Shown: piece by piece, positions 29,151 through 37,360 of the stretch
How positions within the stretch are numbered: position 1 is the stretch's first letter
Layout of the letters: every line of letters starts with the position of its first letter
NCBI RefSeq assembly: GCF_014287875.1
Contig: NZ_JACOPN010000006.1
Span: forward strand, 157,993 to 221,992
Direction: 5' to 3'
DNA length: 64,000 bases
Source of the DNA: Flintibacter faecis
Lineage (GTDB): Bacteria; Bacillota; Clostridia; Oscillospirales; Oscillospiraceae
Program-made: the position numbers and the translations under genes
The notes under the pieces: generated by a model
The model's database searches: none
What the model saw: only the letters and a program-made list of their open reading frames with translations
Told to the model about the DNA's origin: nothing

Positions 29151-30629
29151 TTACAGATAGAGGACAAACTTGTCCTGAGATTTTTTGAAGACAACCGCGC
29201 CGATCACCAGCGTCACCAGCGCAATGACCGCACACTGGGCGTACATCACCGGCTCCGGGGAGATACCGTCGATGATGCAGCTGCGGACGAAGGTCACATA
29301 GAGGTACAGCGGGTTCATTTTCACCACCGCCTGTACGCCCTCCGGCAGGGCGCTCACGGGGTAGAAAATCGGGGTCAGGTACATCCAGATGGTGGTCAGC
29401 ACGCCCCACAAGAACTGAATATCCCGGAAGAACACCATGGCCGCAGCCAGCAGCATCCCCAGCCCCAGGCAGAACAGCGCCAGCAGGAACAGGGGGATGG
29501 GCAGCAGCAGATACGCCTTGGTGGGGACCAGCCCGGAGAACAGCGCCACCGCAAACAGCGGGATCAAGGAAATCAGCAGATTTACCATGGAGGACATGAT
29601 GCGCGTCAGCGGGTAGATATACTTGGGCACATAGACCTTAGTGATCAGCCCCGCATTGCCCACGATGGAGGTCAGCGCCATGCCGCAGGACTCGGAAAAA
29701 TAGCTGAACACCACGTTGCCGCACAGCAGATACACCGGGAAATTCGGGATATCGAACTTGAACATATTGGAGAACACCACATACTGCACCAGCATATTCA
29801 GCAGCGGGTTCAGGAAACTCCAAAACACGCCCAGCACCGAGCGCTTATACTTGGCCTTAAAATCCCGGTCCACCAGCTGCTTGATGAGGAAGCGGTACTT
29901 CTGCACCGCCACCAGGGCGTTGGCCAGAACGCTGTGTTCGCCCCGCTTCCACTTCCGGTAAACCAGCAGCAGATACAGAGCGATGACCGCACCCAAAGCG
30001 GCAGTGAACTCCCAGTAGTGCAGGCCAGTCCAGATGTAGTCCTCGCCGGTGACAGAGAAGCAGAGAACCCCCTCGGCGGGCTGGCCGTTCATGGTCAGGG
30101 AGAAGGGGGTCTGGCCCTCTTTCAGGTCCTCGTTCAAGGCCGCTGCGCCGCTGACGGACATCAGGGGCGAGGCCGCCGTGCCGGGGGCGGAGTCGGCGTA
30201 CACCCGCAGGAGCAGGGGCGTGTTGCACAGCCCCTCGATGGGTTCGTCCGCCGTCATGGTGGTCAGGCCGCCCTCCTGGATCTGGGACACGTCGAAGGTC
30301 TTGGACAGCACCAGGGACCCGTCATTCTGGTTGTACAGCTCCATGGTCGCCGTGCCGCTGTTGGGGCGGTAGTAGGTCCCCCACTGGACGCTGATTTCCT
30401 GCAAGCGCTGGACCTCCATGGAGAAGGTCTGTTCGAGCACCGCCCCCTGCACAAGCTCCACGGTGCCGGACTCAGCGACGGGCAAAGCAATATCCCCCCG
30501 GGACTCCCGGAAGTGCAACTGGTGGCCCATGAGAAAATAAAGGAGAATGACCAGCGCCACATACACTGCGATGCAGAGGGCGCAGATGCGTTTCAGGTTA
30601 AAACTTGGCTGTTGTTTGTTTGATTTCAT
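29151..30629 (-). CDS. ABC-2 type polysaccharide exporter permease with N-terminal ectodomain
   Basis: 492 residues from the ATG at 30629 (AGGAACG upstream); open frame extends to 30707. Residues about 12-34 form a first TM helix. Residues about 40-205 form an outside, beta-rich domain (TFSMEVQRLQEISVQWGTYY, TFDVSQIQEGGL), followed by a second helix. Residues about 245-490 are a standard ABC-2 permease (DFKAKYKRSVLGVFWSFLNP; YLTPIFYPVSALPEG; MNPLYLYVTFVRSCI). The ectodomain is not usual for Wzm/TagG permeases and may contact the glycan or wall. It is the first intact gene of the minus-strand operon, next to the recB remnant and switch. Confidence 0.88.
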   Translation of the reverse strand: MKSNKQQPSFNLKRICALCIAVYVALVILLYFLMGHQLHFRESRGDIALPVAESGTVELVQGAVLEQTFSMEVQRLQEISVQWGTYYRPNSGTATMELYNQNDGSLVLSKTFDVSQIQEGGLTTMTADEPIEGLCNTPLLLRVYADSAPGTAASPLMSVSGAAALNEDLKEGQTPFSLTMNGQPAEGVLCFSVTGEDYIWTGLHYWEFTAALGAVIALYLLLVYRKWKRGEHSVLANALVAVQKYRFLIKQLVDRDFKAKYKRSVLGVFWSFLNPLLNMLVQYVVFSNMFKFDIPNFPVYLLCGNVVFSYFSESCGMALTSIVGNAGLITKVYVPKYIYPLTRIMSSMVNLLISLIPLFAVALFSGLVPTKAYLLLPIPLFLLALFCLGLGMLLAAAMVFFRDIQFLWGVLTTIWMYLTPIFYPVSALPEGVQAVVKMNPLYLYVTFVRSCIIDGISPEPVMYAQCAVIALVTLVIGAVVFKKSQDKFVLYL

Positions 30630-30690
30630 AAAATGCGTTCCTGATTCCATAGATTTTTCTTGGAAGCCCGTCGGGCTTCCAGAGTGAGAG

Positions 30691-30972
30691 TTATTCCCAC
30701 CCCACACTCAACTGCTCCGTCTCCAGCTGCCGCTCATACGCCTGCCGCACCAGCAAATCAAAGTTCGCCTCAATGCCCGAGATGGTGGTTTTGTAGAGCT
30801 GCCGCAGAGCGCGGATATTGCCCTTTTCGGCGGGCACCTTGGCCTCCAGCGCCAGCTTTTGGATGAACAGGCTGACCTGGGTTCGGGCGATGGCGGAGCC
30901 GTCCTTCTTGGTAAAAATCATGCCGGAGGGGTGGCCGTTTTCTTGGGCGTAGCGAAGTAAATCCGCGCTCAA
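30691..30972 (-). pseudogene. recB-like recombinase remnant (C-terminal third)
   Basis: The frame from a TTG at 30972 encodes the last ~93 residues of the protein at 33404-34255 with few changes (ENGHPSGMIFTKKDGSA, NIRALRQLYKTTISGIEANF). The 5' leader up to GGGGTTGAGC is kept and then joins directly to the codon for residue ~190, so about 570 bases were deleted. It precedes the permease gene exactly as recB precedes the glycosyltransferase gene on the right. Confidence 0.85.
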
Positions 30973-31010
30973 CCCCGTTCGTTTTGGACGTAATTGTTGT
31001 TTTGTACTTC

Positions 31011-31038
31011 AAAAAAGCTGCACCACGAAAAAGGTGCA
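31011..31038 (-). terminator. possible attenuator in the left leader
   Basis: Read leftward, TGCACC pairs with GGTGCA and is followed by GCTTTTTT. It lies between the leftward promoter and the recB remnant/permease operon and is not conserved in the right copy. The six-pair stem is weak, so it may reduce rather than stop transcription. Confidence 0.35.
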
Positions 31039-31051
31039 AAAATTCACCGTT

Positions 31052-31080
31052 AGAATACCACTTCCGGCGGAAAAAGGCAA
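31052..31080 (-). promoter_or_regulatory. leftward promoter inside the left switch
   Basis: Minus strand: TTGCCT (31080-31075), 17-base spacer, TATTCT (31057-31052) with the TGG extended -10 element. The conserved counterpart is at 33189-33217. In this copy it points out of the segment towards the exporter/CDP-sugar operon. Confidence 0.6.
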
Positions 31081-31160
31081 GCATTCTGTAAAATTTTACA
31101 GCCGAAAACAGAGCCGATTCCTAGGAATTTGAACCGGCTCAATCATTTTTTATCACTTTT

Positions 31161-31191
31161 CGCCCTGCAAATGACTTGCAGGGCGTTTTTT
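31161..31191 (+). terminator. rightward terminator inside the left switch
   Basis: CGCCCTGCAA pairs with TTGCAGGGCG and is followed by TTTTTT. It blocks rightward transcripts, here towards the recA remnant. Confidence 0.85.
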
Positions 31192-31246
31192 ATGCTGTTT
31201 TCAGACAAGAATCGCCTGTTGCATTACAAAATAGAAATTATGTAAA

Positions 31247-31605
31247 TCATTGGACCAATCCCAGCTTATCCAGTTGCCGGAGGTACTCTTTCCCCGTGGA
31301 CATGAGGTAAATTCGGGTGGTCTCAATGCTGCTGTGCCCCAGCACGTCGGCCAGCCGGACCACGTCGTGACAGGAGCCGTAGAAGGACCGGGCGAACAGG
31401 CTGCGGAGGTTGTGAGGGAACACTTTGCTCCGCTCTACGCCCGCCGCTTCGCAGAGGGCCTTCATGCGGGTCCAGATAGATTGCCGGGAAACGGGGAGAC
31501 CGTCTTGGGTGAGAAATAGCTTGCCCGAGGCGATTTTTTGCTGTTTGGCGTACTTTTGCAGCTTCCGGCAGAGCCGATGGGGGAGCAGGATGGTGCGGAT
31601 TTTGC
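31247..31605 (-). pseudogene. recA-like recombinase remnant (C-terminal half)
   Basis: An inverted copy of 32763-33121 encodes the last ~118 residues of the intact recombinase (KIRTILLPHRLCRKLQKYAK, FPHNLRSLFARSFYGS, LGHSSIETTRIYLMSTGKEY). The match ends at about 31605, where the coding sequence of the next feature begins on the other strand. The apparent extension of this frame to 32047 is antisense to that gene and not real. Confidence 0.88.
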
Positions 31606-32206
31606 CCTCCCCCGCAACTATGAGGAGTGGGTGCTGTATTTCCGGCATTACAAGACCTACTGCGAGATGCTGGCCAAGCGGGGAAACGTGCAGAGGAAGG
31701 TGGAATTGCGTAGAATTGCCCTGCCGTATTTGGCGGAGGTGTGCGGCCATGCGGAGGAGCTGAGCAAGGAGGAGCAGCGGGCCATCGTCATTGCCCAGAC
31801 GCTCTCCTGCATGGGTCCCAAAGAAATCGGGAATGCGCTGTTGCTGCTGAACACCTGCCAGGGCCAGCTGTTTGGCTTCGTGCCGGAGCAGCTGGGGGTT
31901 CGGAACGCAAAGGAGTTGCGGACGGTTTTCGGTATCCTCTGTGAGGTCGTCCGCCTCGCACCGGCAGAGTTTTACTTCCCCTTGACAGTGCGGATGGAGC
32001 GTGAAATTTACAAGGCAGTGTCCGCATGGACGGGCAATACACACCACGAAAGCACGACAGTTTTGCAGCGGATCTGGGAAGAAAAGCGCTGGATGAAGGA
32101 AAACGGAAAACAGGCTTCGCCGGAAATTACAGGATTATTGAAGCTGCATCACTACTACATGAAGACGCTGAACGGAGACGGCCAGCCGGAGTGGGACGAG
32201 TTGTAA
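31606..32206 (+). pseudogene. uncharacterised gene of the recombinase cassette, 5' truncated
   Basis: Open from the inversion junction to the stop at 32206, about 200 residues (NYEEWVLYFRHYKTYCEMLA, LSKEEQRAIVIAQTLSCMGP, TGLLKLHHYYMKTLNGDGQP). It is mostly helical with no recognised domain. No start signal is visible, and the available upstream ATG at 31538 lies in antisense recombinase sequence, so the true start was probably lost. It ends 66 bases before recA on the same strand, so it may once have been a regulatory gene of the switch. Confidence 0.55.
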
Positions 32207-32272
32207 GTCAATACTGCCAAATCCGCCGGTCACTGCTACAATGATGCAAATATCAGCATTGGAGGAAGAATC

Positions 32273-33121
32273 ATGAAAAAGAAAATGCAGCTGACCCAGC
32301 GGGAATTCGACCAGTTCGAGGACTACCTGCGCCACGACGAGCGGGAGGAGAGCACTATCGAGGCCTACCTCCGTTCCCTGACCCGCTTTGCGGAGTGGGC
32401 GGATGGCCGGGCCGTGACCAAGGAGCTGGCCATGGAGTGGAAAACGGCGCTGTCCGAGGCCGGCTACCGCCCCATCTCTGTGAACGCCATGCTGGCGGCG
32501 GTGAACAAGTTTTTCACTTGCATGGGGCGGGAGGACTGCAAAGTCAAATATCTCAAGCTCCAGCGGCAGATGTTTCGCAAATCCGAAAAGGACCTGTCGA
32601 AAGAGGAGTACCAGCGTCTGGTCCAGGCGGCCCACGAGAAGGGCGATTTGCGGATGGAGCTGATTTTAGAAACCATCTGCGCCACCGGCATCCGGGTGGG
32701 CGAGCTGAAGTACATCACCGTGGAGGCGGTACGGGCTGGCGTGGCGGAAATCGCCTTGAAGGGGAAAATTCGCACGATTTTGCTGCCTCATCGACTGTGC
32801 CGCAAGCTGCAAAAGTACGCCAAAAAGCAAAAAATCGCCTCGGGCAAGCTGTTTCTCACCCAAGACGGTTTACCTGTTTCAAGACAATCTATCTGGACCC
32901 GCATGAAGGCCCTCTGCGAAGCGGCGGGCGTGGAGCGGAGCAAGGTGTTCCCCCACAACCTCCGCAGTCTGTTCGCCCGGTCCTTCTACGGCTCCTGCCA
33001 CGACGTGGTGCGCCTGGCCGATGTGCTGGGGCACAGCAGCATTGAGACCACCCGAATTTACCTCATGTCTACGGGAAAAGAGTACCTCCGGCAGCTGGAC
33101 AAGCTGGGTCTGGTCCGATGA
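32273..33121 (+). CDS. tyrosine recombinase, candidate invertase (recA of the cassette)
   Basis: 282 residues after GGAGGAAGAATC. The SAM-like N-terminal domain covers about 5-95 (FEDYLRHDEREESTIEAYL). The catalytic domain has all residues: Arg in ATGIRVGELKYI, Lys near ALKGKIRT, HNLRSLFAR, GHSSIETTRIYLM with His and the nucleophile Tyr. It lies immediately beside the inverted repeats at 33128-33378, with the left repeat starting six bases after its stop. It is the best candidate for flipping both switch segments. The label recA is local and unrelated to RecA. Confidence 0.9.
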   Translation: MKKKMQLTQREFDQFEDYLRHDEREESTIEAYLRSLTRFAEWADGRAVTKELAMEWKTALSEAGYRPISVNAMLAAVNKFFTCMGREDCKVKYLKLQRQMFRKSEKDLSKEEYQRLVQAAHEKGDLRMELILETICATGIRVGELKYITVEAVRAGVAEIALKGKIRTILLPHRLCRKLQKYAKKQKIASGKLFLTQDGLPVSRQSIWTRMKALCEAAGVERSKVFPHNLRSLFARSFYGSCHDVVRLADVLGHSSIETTRIYLMSTGKEYLRQLDKLGLVR

Positions 33122-33188
33122 TTTGCATAATTGTTGTTTAGCAGTCTTACAGAGTCACACCCCGAAAAAGGTACAAAAATCCACCGTT

Positions 33189-33217
33189 AGGATACCACTT
33201 CCCACGCAAAAAGGCAA
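33189..33217 (-). promoter_or_regulatory. leftward promoter inside the right switch
   Basis: Minus strand: TTGCCT (33217-33212), 17-base spacer, TATCCT (33194-33189) with TGG extended -10. In this orientation it fires into the 3' end of recA. Inversion of the segment would point it at recB and the heptose operon. Confidence 0.6.
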
Positions 33218-33297
33218 GCATTCTGTAAAATTTTACAGCCAAAAACAGAGCCGATTCCTAGGAATTTGAACCGGCTCAATCATTTTTTATCACTTTT

Positions 33298-33329
33298 CGC
33301 CCTGCAAATGTCTTGCAGGGCGTTTTTTT
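33298..33329 (+). terminator. rightward terminator between recA and recB
   Basis: CGCCCTGCAA, five-base loop, TTGCAGGGCG, then TTTTTTT. In the present orientation it stops transcripts coming from recA before recB. Confidence 0.88.
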
Positions 33330-33403
33330 ATGCTGTTTTCAGACAAGAACCGCCCATTGCATTACAAAACAACAATTACGTCCAGAACGAACGGGGTTGA
33401 GCA

Positions 33404-34255
33404 ATGGGACGGCTACACGTTGAGACAATTCAAATCGACCCGGCGCTGCTCCGCCGGACGGCGGACGGCACGGTGCTGACACCGGAGATTCTGGCCGACT
33501 ACGCCGCCAGGCTCCGTGCCCAGGGGCGGCGAGAGGACAGCGTCCGCAGCTGCGAACGAGTTTTAAGGCAGTTCTATGACTTTCTCTCGGCGGACAAACT
33601 GGTAGGAAAAAACACACTCTCCGACTGGCGGGACCAGCTATTGGCGGAGAATTACGCCGTCCGCAGCGTGAACAGCAAGGTCTCCACCGTCAACGCCCTG
33701 CTGGAGAGCATGGGCTGCCGGGAATTTCAGGTGACCAAGCAGCTCCCCGCCGAGGACTTCGACACCCCGGAGCTGACCCGGCAGGAGTACGTCCGAATGC
33801 TCCAGACCGCCAAGATTTTAGAGGATGAGCGGGCCTATGTCCTGACCAAGCTCTTCGCCACCACAGGAATCGCCGTGCTGGACTTACCGGCGGTGACGGT
33901 GGAAGCCGTCCAGACCGGCCACGCCGTTCTGAAATCTGGCAAGAAACTGGAAATCGTTCGTTTTCCGGCCAGTCTGCAAGCGGATTTGCTGCGCTACGCC
34001 CGAGAGAACGGCCACCCCTCCGGCATGATTTTTACCAAGAAGGACGGCTCCGCCGTCGCCAGGACTCAGGTCAGCCTGTTCATCCAAAAGCTGGCGCTGG
34101 AGGCCAAGATACCGGCCGAAAAGGGCAATATCCGAGCTCTGCGGCAGCTCTACAAGACGACCATTTCCGGCATCGAGGCCAACTTCGACCTTCTGGTGCG
34201 GCAGGCCTATGAGCGGCAGCTGGAGACGGAGCAGTTGAGTGTGGGGTGGGAGTGA
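33404..34255 (+). CDS. catalytically degenerate tyrosine recombinase-like protein (recB of the cassette)
   Basis: 283 residues. The N-terminal SAM-like fold (LADYAARLRAQGRREDSVRS ... VNSKVSTVNALLESMGC) and the overall plan follow the intact neighbour, but active-site residues are replaced. ATGIRVGEL is here TTGIAVLDL (Arg lost), HNLR is RALR (His lost), and the GHSS...TTRIYL region is missing. It is therefore unlikely to cut DNA and may bind the switch as a partner or regulator. It is first in the plus-strand operon, with four bases between its stop and the GT2 start. The ribosome site is weak (GGGGTTGAGCA). Confidence 0.8.
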   Translation: MGRLHVETIQIDPALLRRTADGTVLTPEILADYAARLRAQGRREDSVRSCERVLRQFYDFLSADKLVGKNTLSDWRDQLLAENYAVRSVNSKVSTVNALLESMGCREFQVTKQLPAEDFDTPELTRQEYVRMLQTAKILEDERAYVLTKLFATTGIAVLDLPAVTVEAVQTGHAVLKSGKKLEIVRFPASLQADLLRYARENGHPSGMIFTKKDGSAVARTQVSLFIQKLALEAKIPAEKGNIRALRQLYKTTISGIEANFDLLVRQAYERQLETEQLSVGWE

Positions 34256-34259
34256 GACA

Positions 34260-35249
34260 ATGAAAATCAGTGTCATTGTCCCTGTTTATAACGTAGCACC
34301 ATATCTGGCTATATGCTTGAACTCGCTGCTGCCCGCACTGGCCCCCGGGGATGAGTTGCTGTTGGTGCAGGGAGCATCTACGGATAAGAGTAAAGAAATT
34401 TCGCTTCACTATAAAGCAGAACATACCCAGGTGATGGTGCTGGAACAGAATGGAACAGGCCTGTCCAATGCTAGAAATTGTGGATTGCAGGCAGCCACAG
34501 GAGACTATGTTTTATTTATTGACAGTGACGATTTTGTTGAAACAGGTACACTATCTCAACTACTGTCCTCTATCCGCAAAAATGGAACTTCAGTGGACGT
34601 GTGGATGACGGACTATTACAAGCATTTTGAAGCAAATGAAACGGATCAGCTTGTGGAGCAGATTGGTTCGCAACATGTGAGTCAGGTGCAAGAGCTTGCA
34701 AAAATTCTCCCAAGTCATCAGTGCTTCTGGAATGTTTGGAAGAATGTATATCGTCGGAGTTTTTTGCTGGAGAACATGCTGCTTTTTACAGAAAATACCT
34801 ACGCGGAAGATATTGATTTCATGACGAGGCTGTATTTAGCAGGACCAAAAATCCGAACCGCACCTTTGCCATTTTATTATTACCGAATTGGACGCAGTGG
34901 TTCATTGATGAATGAGGTCCCATTAAAACGTGTACAGGATACAGTTTCCGTGCTGGAAAATAGTATCCAACGCTTAAGGTACTCTGGTTTTGCGTGGATA
35001 GGACCTGTTGTTGCCGGATTCCAGTTCGAGTACCTCTTGAATTTGGCATTATTGTGTGAAGTAAGTACACCACATCAAAGGGAAGCACAAAAAGCATATC
35101 GAGATTACCGAAAAATTCTGAGACCCACGACGGATTTTGCTGTAATGGCATGTACTGCTGCCATGTATTTGATTGGTGTGAAAGGAATGTCAAGGCTACT
35201 GTGGTTTGCAAAGTATATGAAACGAAAAAAAGAGCACAGGACAATTTGA
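34260..35249 (+). CDS. GT2 family glycosyltransferase
   Basis: 329 residues. KISVIVPVYNVAPYLAICLN opens the GT-A fold, ARNCGLQAATGDYVLFIDSD carries the DxD site, and ENTYAEDIDFMTRLYLAG is the usual ED acceptor-side motif. It follows recB by four bases, so its expression depends on the switch. GC content drops here relative to recB. Confidence 0.88.
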   Translation: MKISVIVPVYNVAPYLAICLNSLLPALAPGDELLLVQGASTDKSKEISLHYKAEHTQVMVLEQNGTGLSNARNCGLQAATGDYVLFIDSDDFVETGTLSQLLSSIRKNGTSVDVWMTDYYKHFEANETDQLVEQIGSQHVSQVQELAKILPSHQCFWNVWKNVYRRSFLLENMLLFTENTYAEDIDFMTRLYLAGPKIRTAPLPFYYYRIGRSGSLMNEVPLKRVQDTVSVLENSIQRLRYSGFAWIGPVVAGFQFEYLLNLALLCEVSTPHQREAQKAYRDYRKILRPTTDFAVMACTAAMYLIGVKGMSRLLWFAKYMKRKKEHRTI

Positions 35250-35262
35250 ACGGGAGACCGCA

Positions 35263-36357
35263 ATGCCAAGAGTAACTGTACTGTTGCCGACATATCAGTC
35301 TGAAAAATATCTTCACGAAACCATGAAGAGCATATTTTCTCAGAGCTTTCAGGATTTTGAAGTGTTGATCGTAGACGATCATTCAACGGACGATACGCTG
35401 AAAATAATCCAGAGCTTTCCTGACTCACGGGTCAGATTATTGAGTGGCCCGCAAAAAGGTCTGGCTGAAGCATTGAATTGCGGGATGTGTCAGGCTGCAG
35501 GAGAGTACATTGCCCGAATCGATGCAGACGATTTGATGGTCCCATCGCGGTTAGAAAAACAGGTGGCATATATGGACAGTCACCCGGAGGTGGCAGTCTG
35601 CGGAGGATGGCAGCAATACTTTGGCCTTAGCACATATCTTCACGCACCACCGGAGACTTCCGAACAATGCCGGGCAAATTTGCTATTTCGCTGTGATCTA
35701 TGTCACTCCACACTTATGCTGCGGAGAGATGTGTTTTTAGGAAACAGCCTATTTTATGACGATTCCTTTGCTGCGGAGGATTTTGAACTGTGGACCAGGG
35801 TGCTGGACCATGGAGAAATCAGCAACCTTCCCGAGGTGTTGGGATACTACCGAGAGGATGGCAGGAGCATCACAACAGCAAAGAAGGAGCAGCTGATTGT
35901 ACAGCAGAGTGAAATTGTAGCTGCAACCCTAAAACGAAACCTAAATATTGAATTGACACCGGCGCAGACCATGTATTTTCGTGGATGGATCAATCCTTTC
36001 TTTGATACACAATACGGGCTTCCAATTGAAGAACGGGAAAGTGCCTGGCGGGACCTCCGCAGGATATTAGCCCAAATTTATGAACGGAATCGGGAAGCCG
36101 GATATTACGACGAAAAAGCGTTGTTGAAAGCCTTGGCCTCCGAATGGGCCGTATTGCGCTATAATGCTCCGTTTGAGTTGCCCAGAGAGGAAATCCCTAC
36201 CTTGGAGTCCGTGTTTGTAGGGCAAAAGCGAAGTCAAGTTTTGTTGCGAAAAGCACTGAGCTTTTGCAGAAATTACAGGGGGATAAGAAGAAAATACTGG
36301 AAGCTGAAATCTCTGCTAGACAGACGACAGAAGAACAGACACAGAGGAGAAAGATAA
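35263..36357 (+). CDS. GT2 family glycosyltransferase
   Basis: 364 residues. RVTVLLPTYQSEKYLHETMK, LIVDDHSTDDT and YIARIDADDLMVPSRLEKQV (DxD) define a GT2 enzyme; AAEDFELWTRVL is the catalytic-base region. The C-terminal 100 residues are helical and basic. It lies 13 bases after the previous transferase and one base before hddA. Confidence 0.88.
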   Translation: MPRVTVLLPTYQSEKYLHETMKSIFSQSFQDFEVLIVDDHSTDDTLKIIQSFPDSRVRLLSGPQKGLAEALNCGMCQAAGEYIARIDADDLMVPSRLEKQVAYMDSHPEVAVCGGWQQYFGLSTYLHAPPETSEQCRANLLFRCDLCHSTLMLRRDVFLGNSLFYDDSFAAEDFELWTRVLDHGEISNLPEVLGYYREDGRSITTAKKEQLIVQQSEIVAATLKRNLNIELTPAQTMYFRGWINPFFDTQYGLPIEERESAWRDLRRILAQIYERNREAGYYDEKALLKALASEWAVLRYNAPFELPREEIPTLESVFVGQKRSQVLLRKALSFCRNYRGIRRKYWKLKSLLDRRQKNRHRGER

Positions 36358-36358
36358 C

Positions 36359-37345
36359 ATGATCATTACGAAGACACCGTTTCGCATTAGCTTTGCTGGT
36401 GGCGGAAGTGACTTAGCAGATTTTTATGAACAGTACGGCGGGTGTGTGTTAAGCACCTCCATCAACCGCTATTGTTACATCTCTATCCATCCTTATTTTA
36501 ACGAGCGATATACCATGCTGAAGTACTCTGAGAACGAGTTGGTGGAGAGCTTGTCCGAAATCAAACACCGCATTTTTAACTGTGTGCTGAATGAAGCGAA
36601 TCTTCATGGCGTTGAGATCACCTCTACCGCTGATATTCCCGGAGGAACTGGGCTCGGGTCTTCCAGCACGTTTACGGTCGGCTTGTTGAATACAGTGAAT
36701 TGCTATCGCGGAAAGTATATGTCTAAGAGTGCCTTGGCGGAGAAGGCCTGTGAAGTGGAGATTCAGAAGCTGGGCAGTCCCATTGGCAAGCAGGACCAGT
36801 ACGCGGCGGCCTTCGGTGGGCTGAACTTTATTCAGTTCCACAAAGACGGCACGACATCGGTTGCGCCCATTGTAATGCAGCCGGAAACGTACCGAAAGCT
36901 GCAGAAAAATCTGGTGATGTTCTATACCGGCGATGTCCGCTCGGCCAATTCGATTTTGGCAGAGCAGAAAAAGAATATGAGTTCAGAGGAGAAGGCGAAG
37001 AACCTTCAACAGATGTGTGGCTTGGCAGAAGATATGAAGCAGGCGTTGGAGCATGATGACCTTTCTTCGTTCGGAGATTTGCTGAATGAGGGCTGGAAGC
37101 TGAAACGAACGCTGGCATCTGGAATTTCGAACCCTGTCATCGACGAGGCGTATGAGACAGCTATGTCTAACGGAGCCCTTGGCGGCAAACTGCTGGGTGC
37201 AGGCGGCGGCGGTTTCCTGCTGTTCTACTGTGAGCCGGAGAAACAGGAGCAGCTGCGGGTGGCTCTGAAGATGCGCCCCTTCCCCTTCAAGTTTGAAAAG
37301 GACGGAACTTCTGTTGTTTATATTGGCGATAAATATTGGGATTAA
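36359..37345 (+). CDS. hddA: D-glycero-alpha-D-manno-heptose 7-phosphate kinase
   Basis: 328 residues, GHMP kinase fold: TPFRISFAGGGSDLADFYEQ (substrate end), GGTGLGSSSTFTVGLL (ATP motif), GSPIGKQDQYAAAFGGLN and LLGAGGGGFLLF. These match HddA, which phosphorylates C1 of heptose 7-phosphate. All other steps to GDP-heptose are encoded within the next 3 kb, which supports the assignment over other sugar kinases. Confidence 0.9.
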   Translation: MIITKTPFRISFAGGGSDLADFYEQYGGCVLSTSINRYCYISIHPYFNERYTMLKYSENELVESLSEIKHRIFNCVLNEANLHGVEITSTADIPGGTGLGSSSTFTVGLLNTVNCYRGKYMSKSALAEKACEVEIQKLGSPIGKQDQYAAAFGGLNFIQFHKDGTTSVAPIVMQPETYRKLQKNLVMFYTGDVRSANSILAEQKKNMSSEEKAKNLQQMCGLAEDMKQALEHDDLSSFGDLLNEGWKLKRTLASGISNPVIDEAYETAMSNGALGGKLLGAGGGGFLLFYCEPEKQEQLRVALKMRPFPFKFEKDGTSVVYIGDKYWD

Positions 37346-37360
37346 GAAAGGAAGACGATT

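Larger units (their letters stand above)
30991..31240. promoter_or_regulatory. left invertible segment
   Basis: Bounded by TAATTGTTGTTTTGTA (30991-31006) and an inverted copy at 31225-31240 (13 of 16 match). The interior is nearly identical to 33128-33378 and in the same plus-strand orientation, but the flanking genes are inverted between the two copies. The segment therefore sits in opposite orientations relative to recA and recB. It contains an extended -10 promoter facing left, a palindrome CTGTAAAATTTTACAG and a rightward terminator. Confidence 0.85.
33128..33378. promoter_or_regulatory. right invertible segment
   Basis: Bounded by a perfect 12-bp inverted repeat, TAATTGTTGTTT (33128-33139) and AAACAACAATTA (33367-33378). 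It contains the promoter at 33189-33217 facing left (towards recA, away from the glycosyltransferases), CTGTAAAATTTTACAG, a GAGCCG/CGGCTC hairpin and the rightward terminator at 33298. Compared with the left copy it is flipped relative to its flanking genes. Confidence 0.88.

Noticed and set aside
28893..30623. 576-codon plus-strand frame
   Set aside because: Antisense to the ABC permease and ATPase, and rich in His/Gln as expected from reading GC-rich genes backwards.
31607..32047. Apparent 5' extension of the minus-strand recombinase fragment
   Set aside because: Homology to the intact recombinase stops at about 31605. The rest is antisense to the plus-strand gene ending at 32206.
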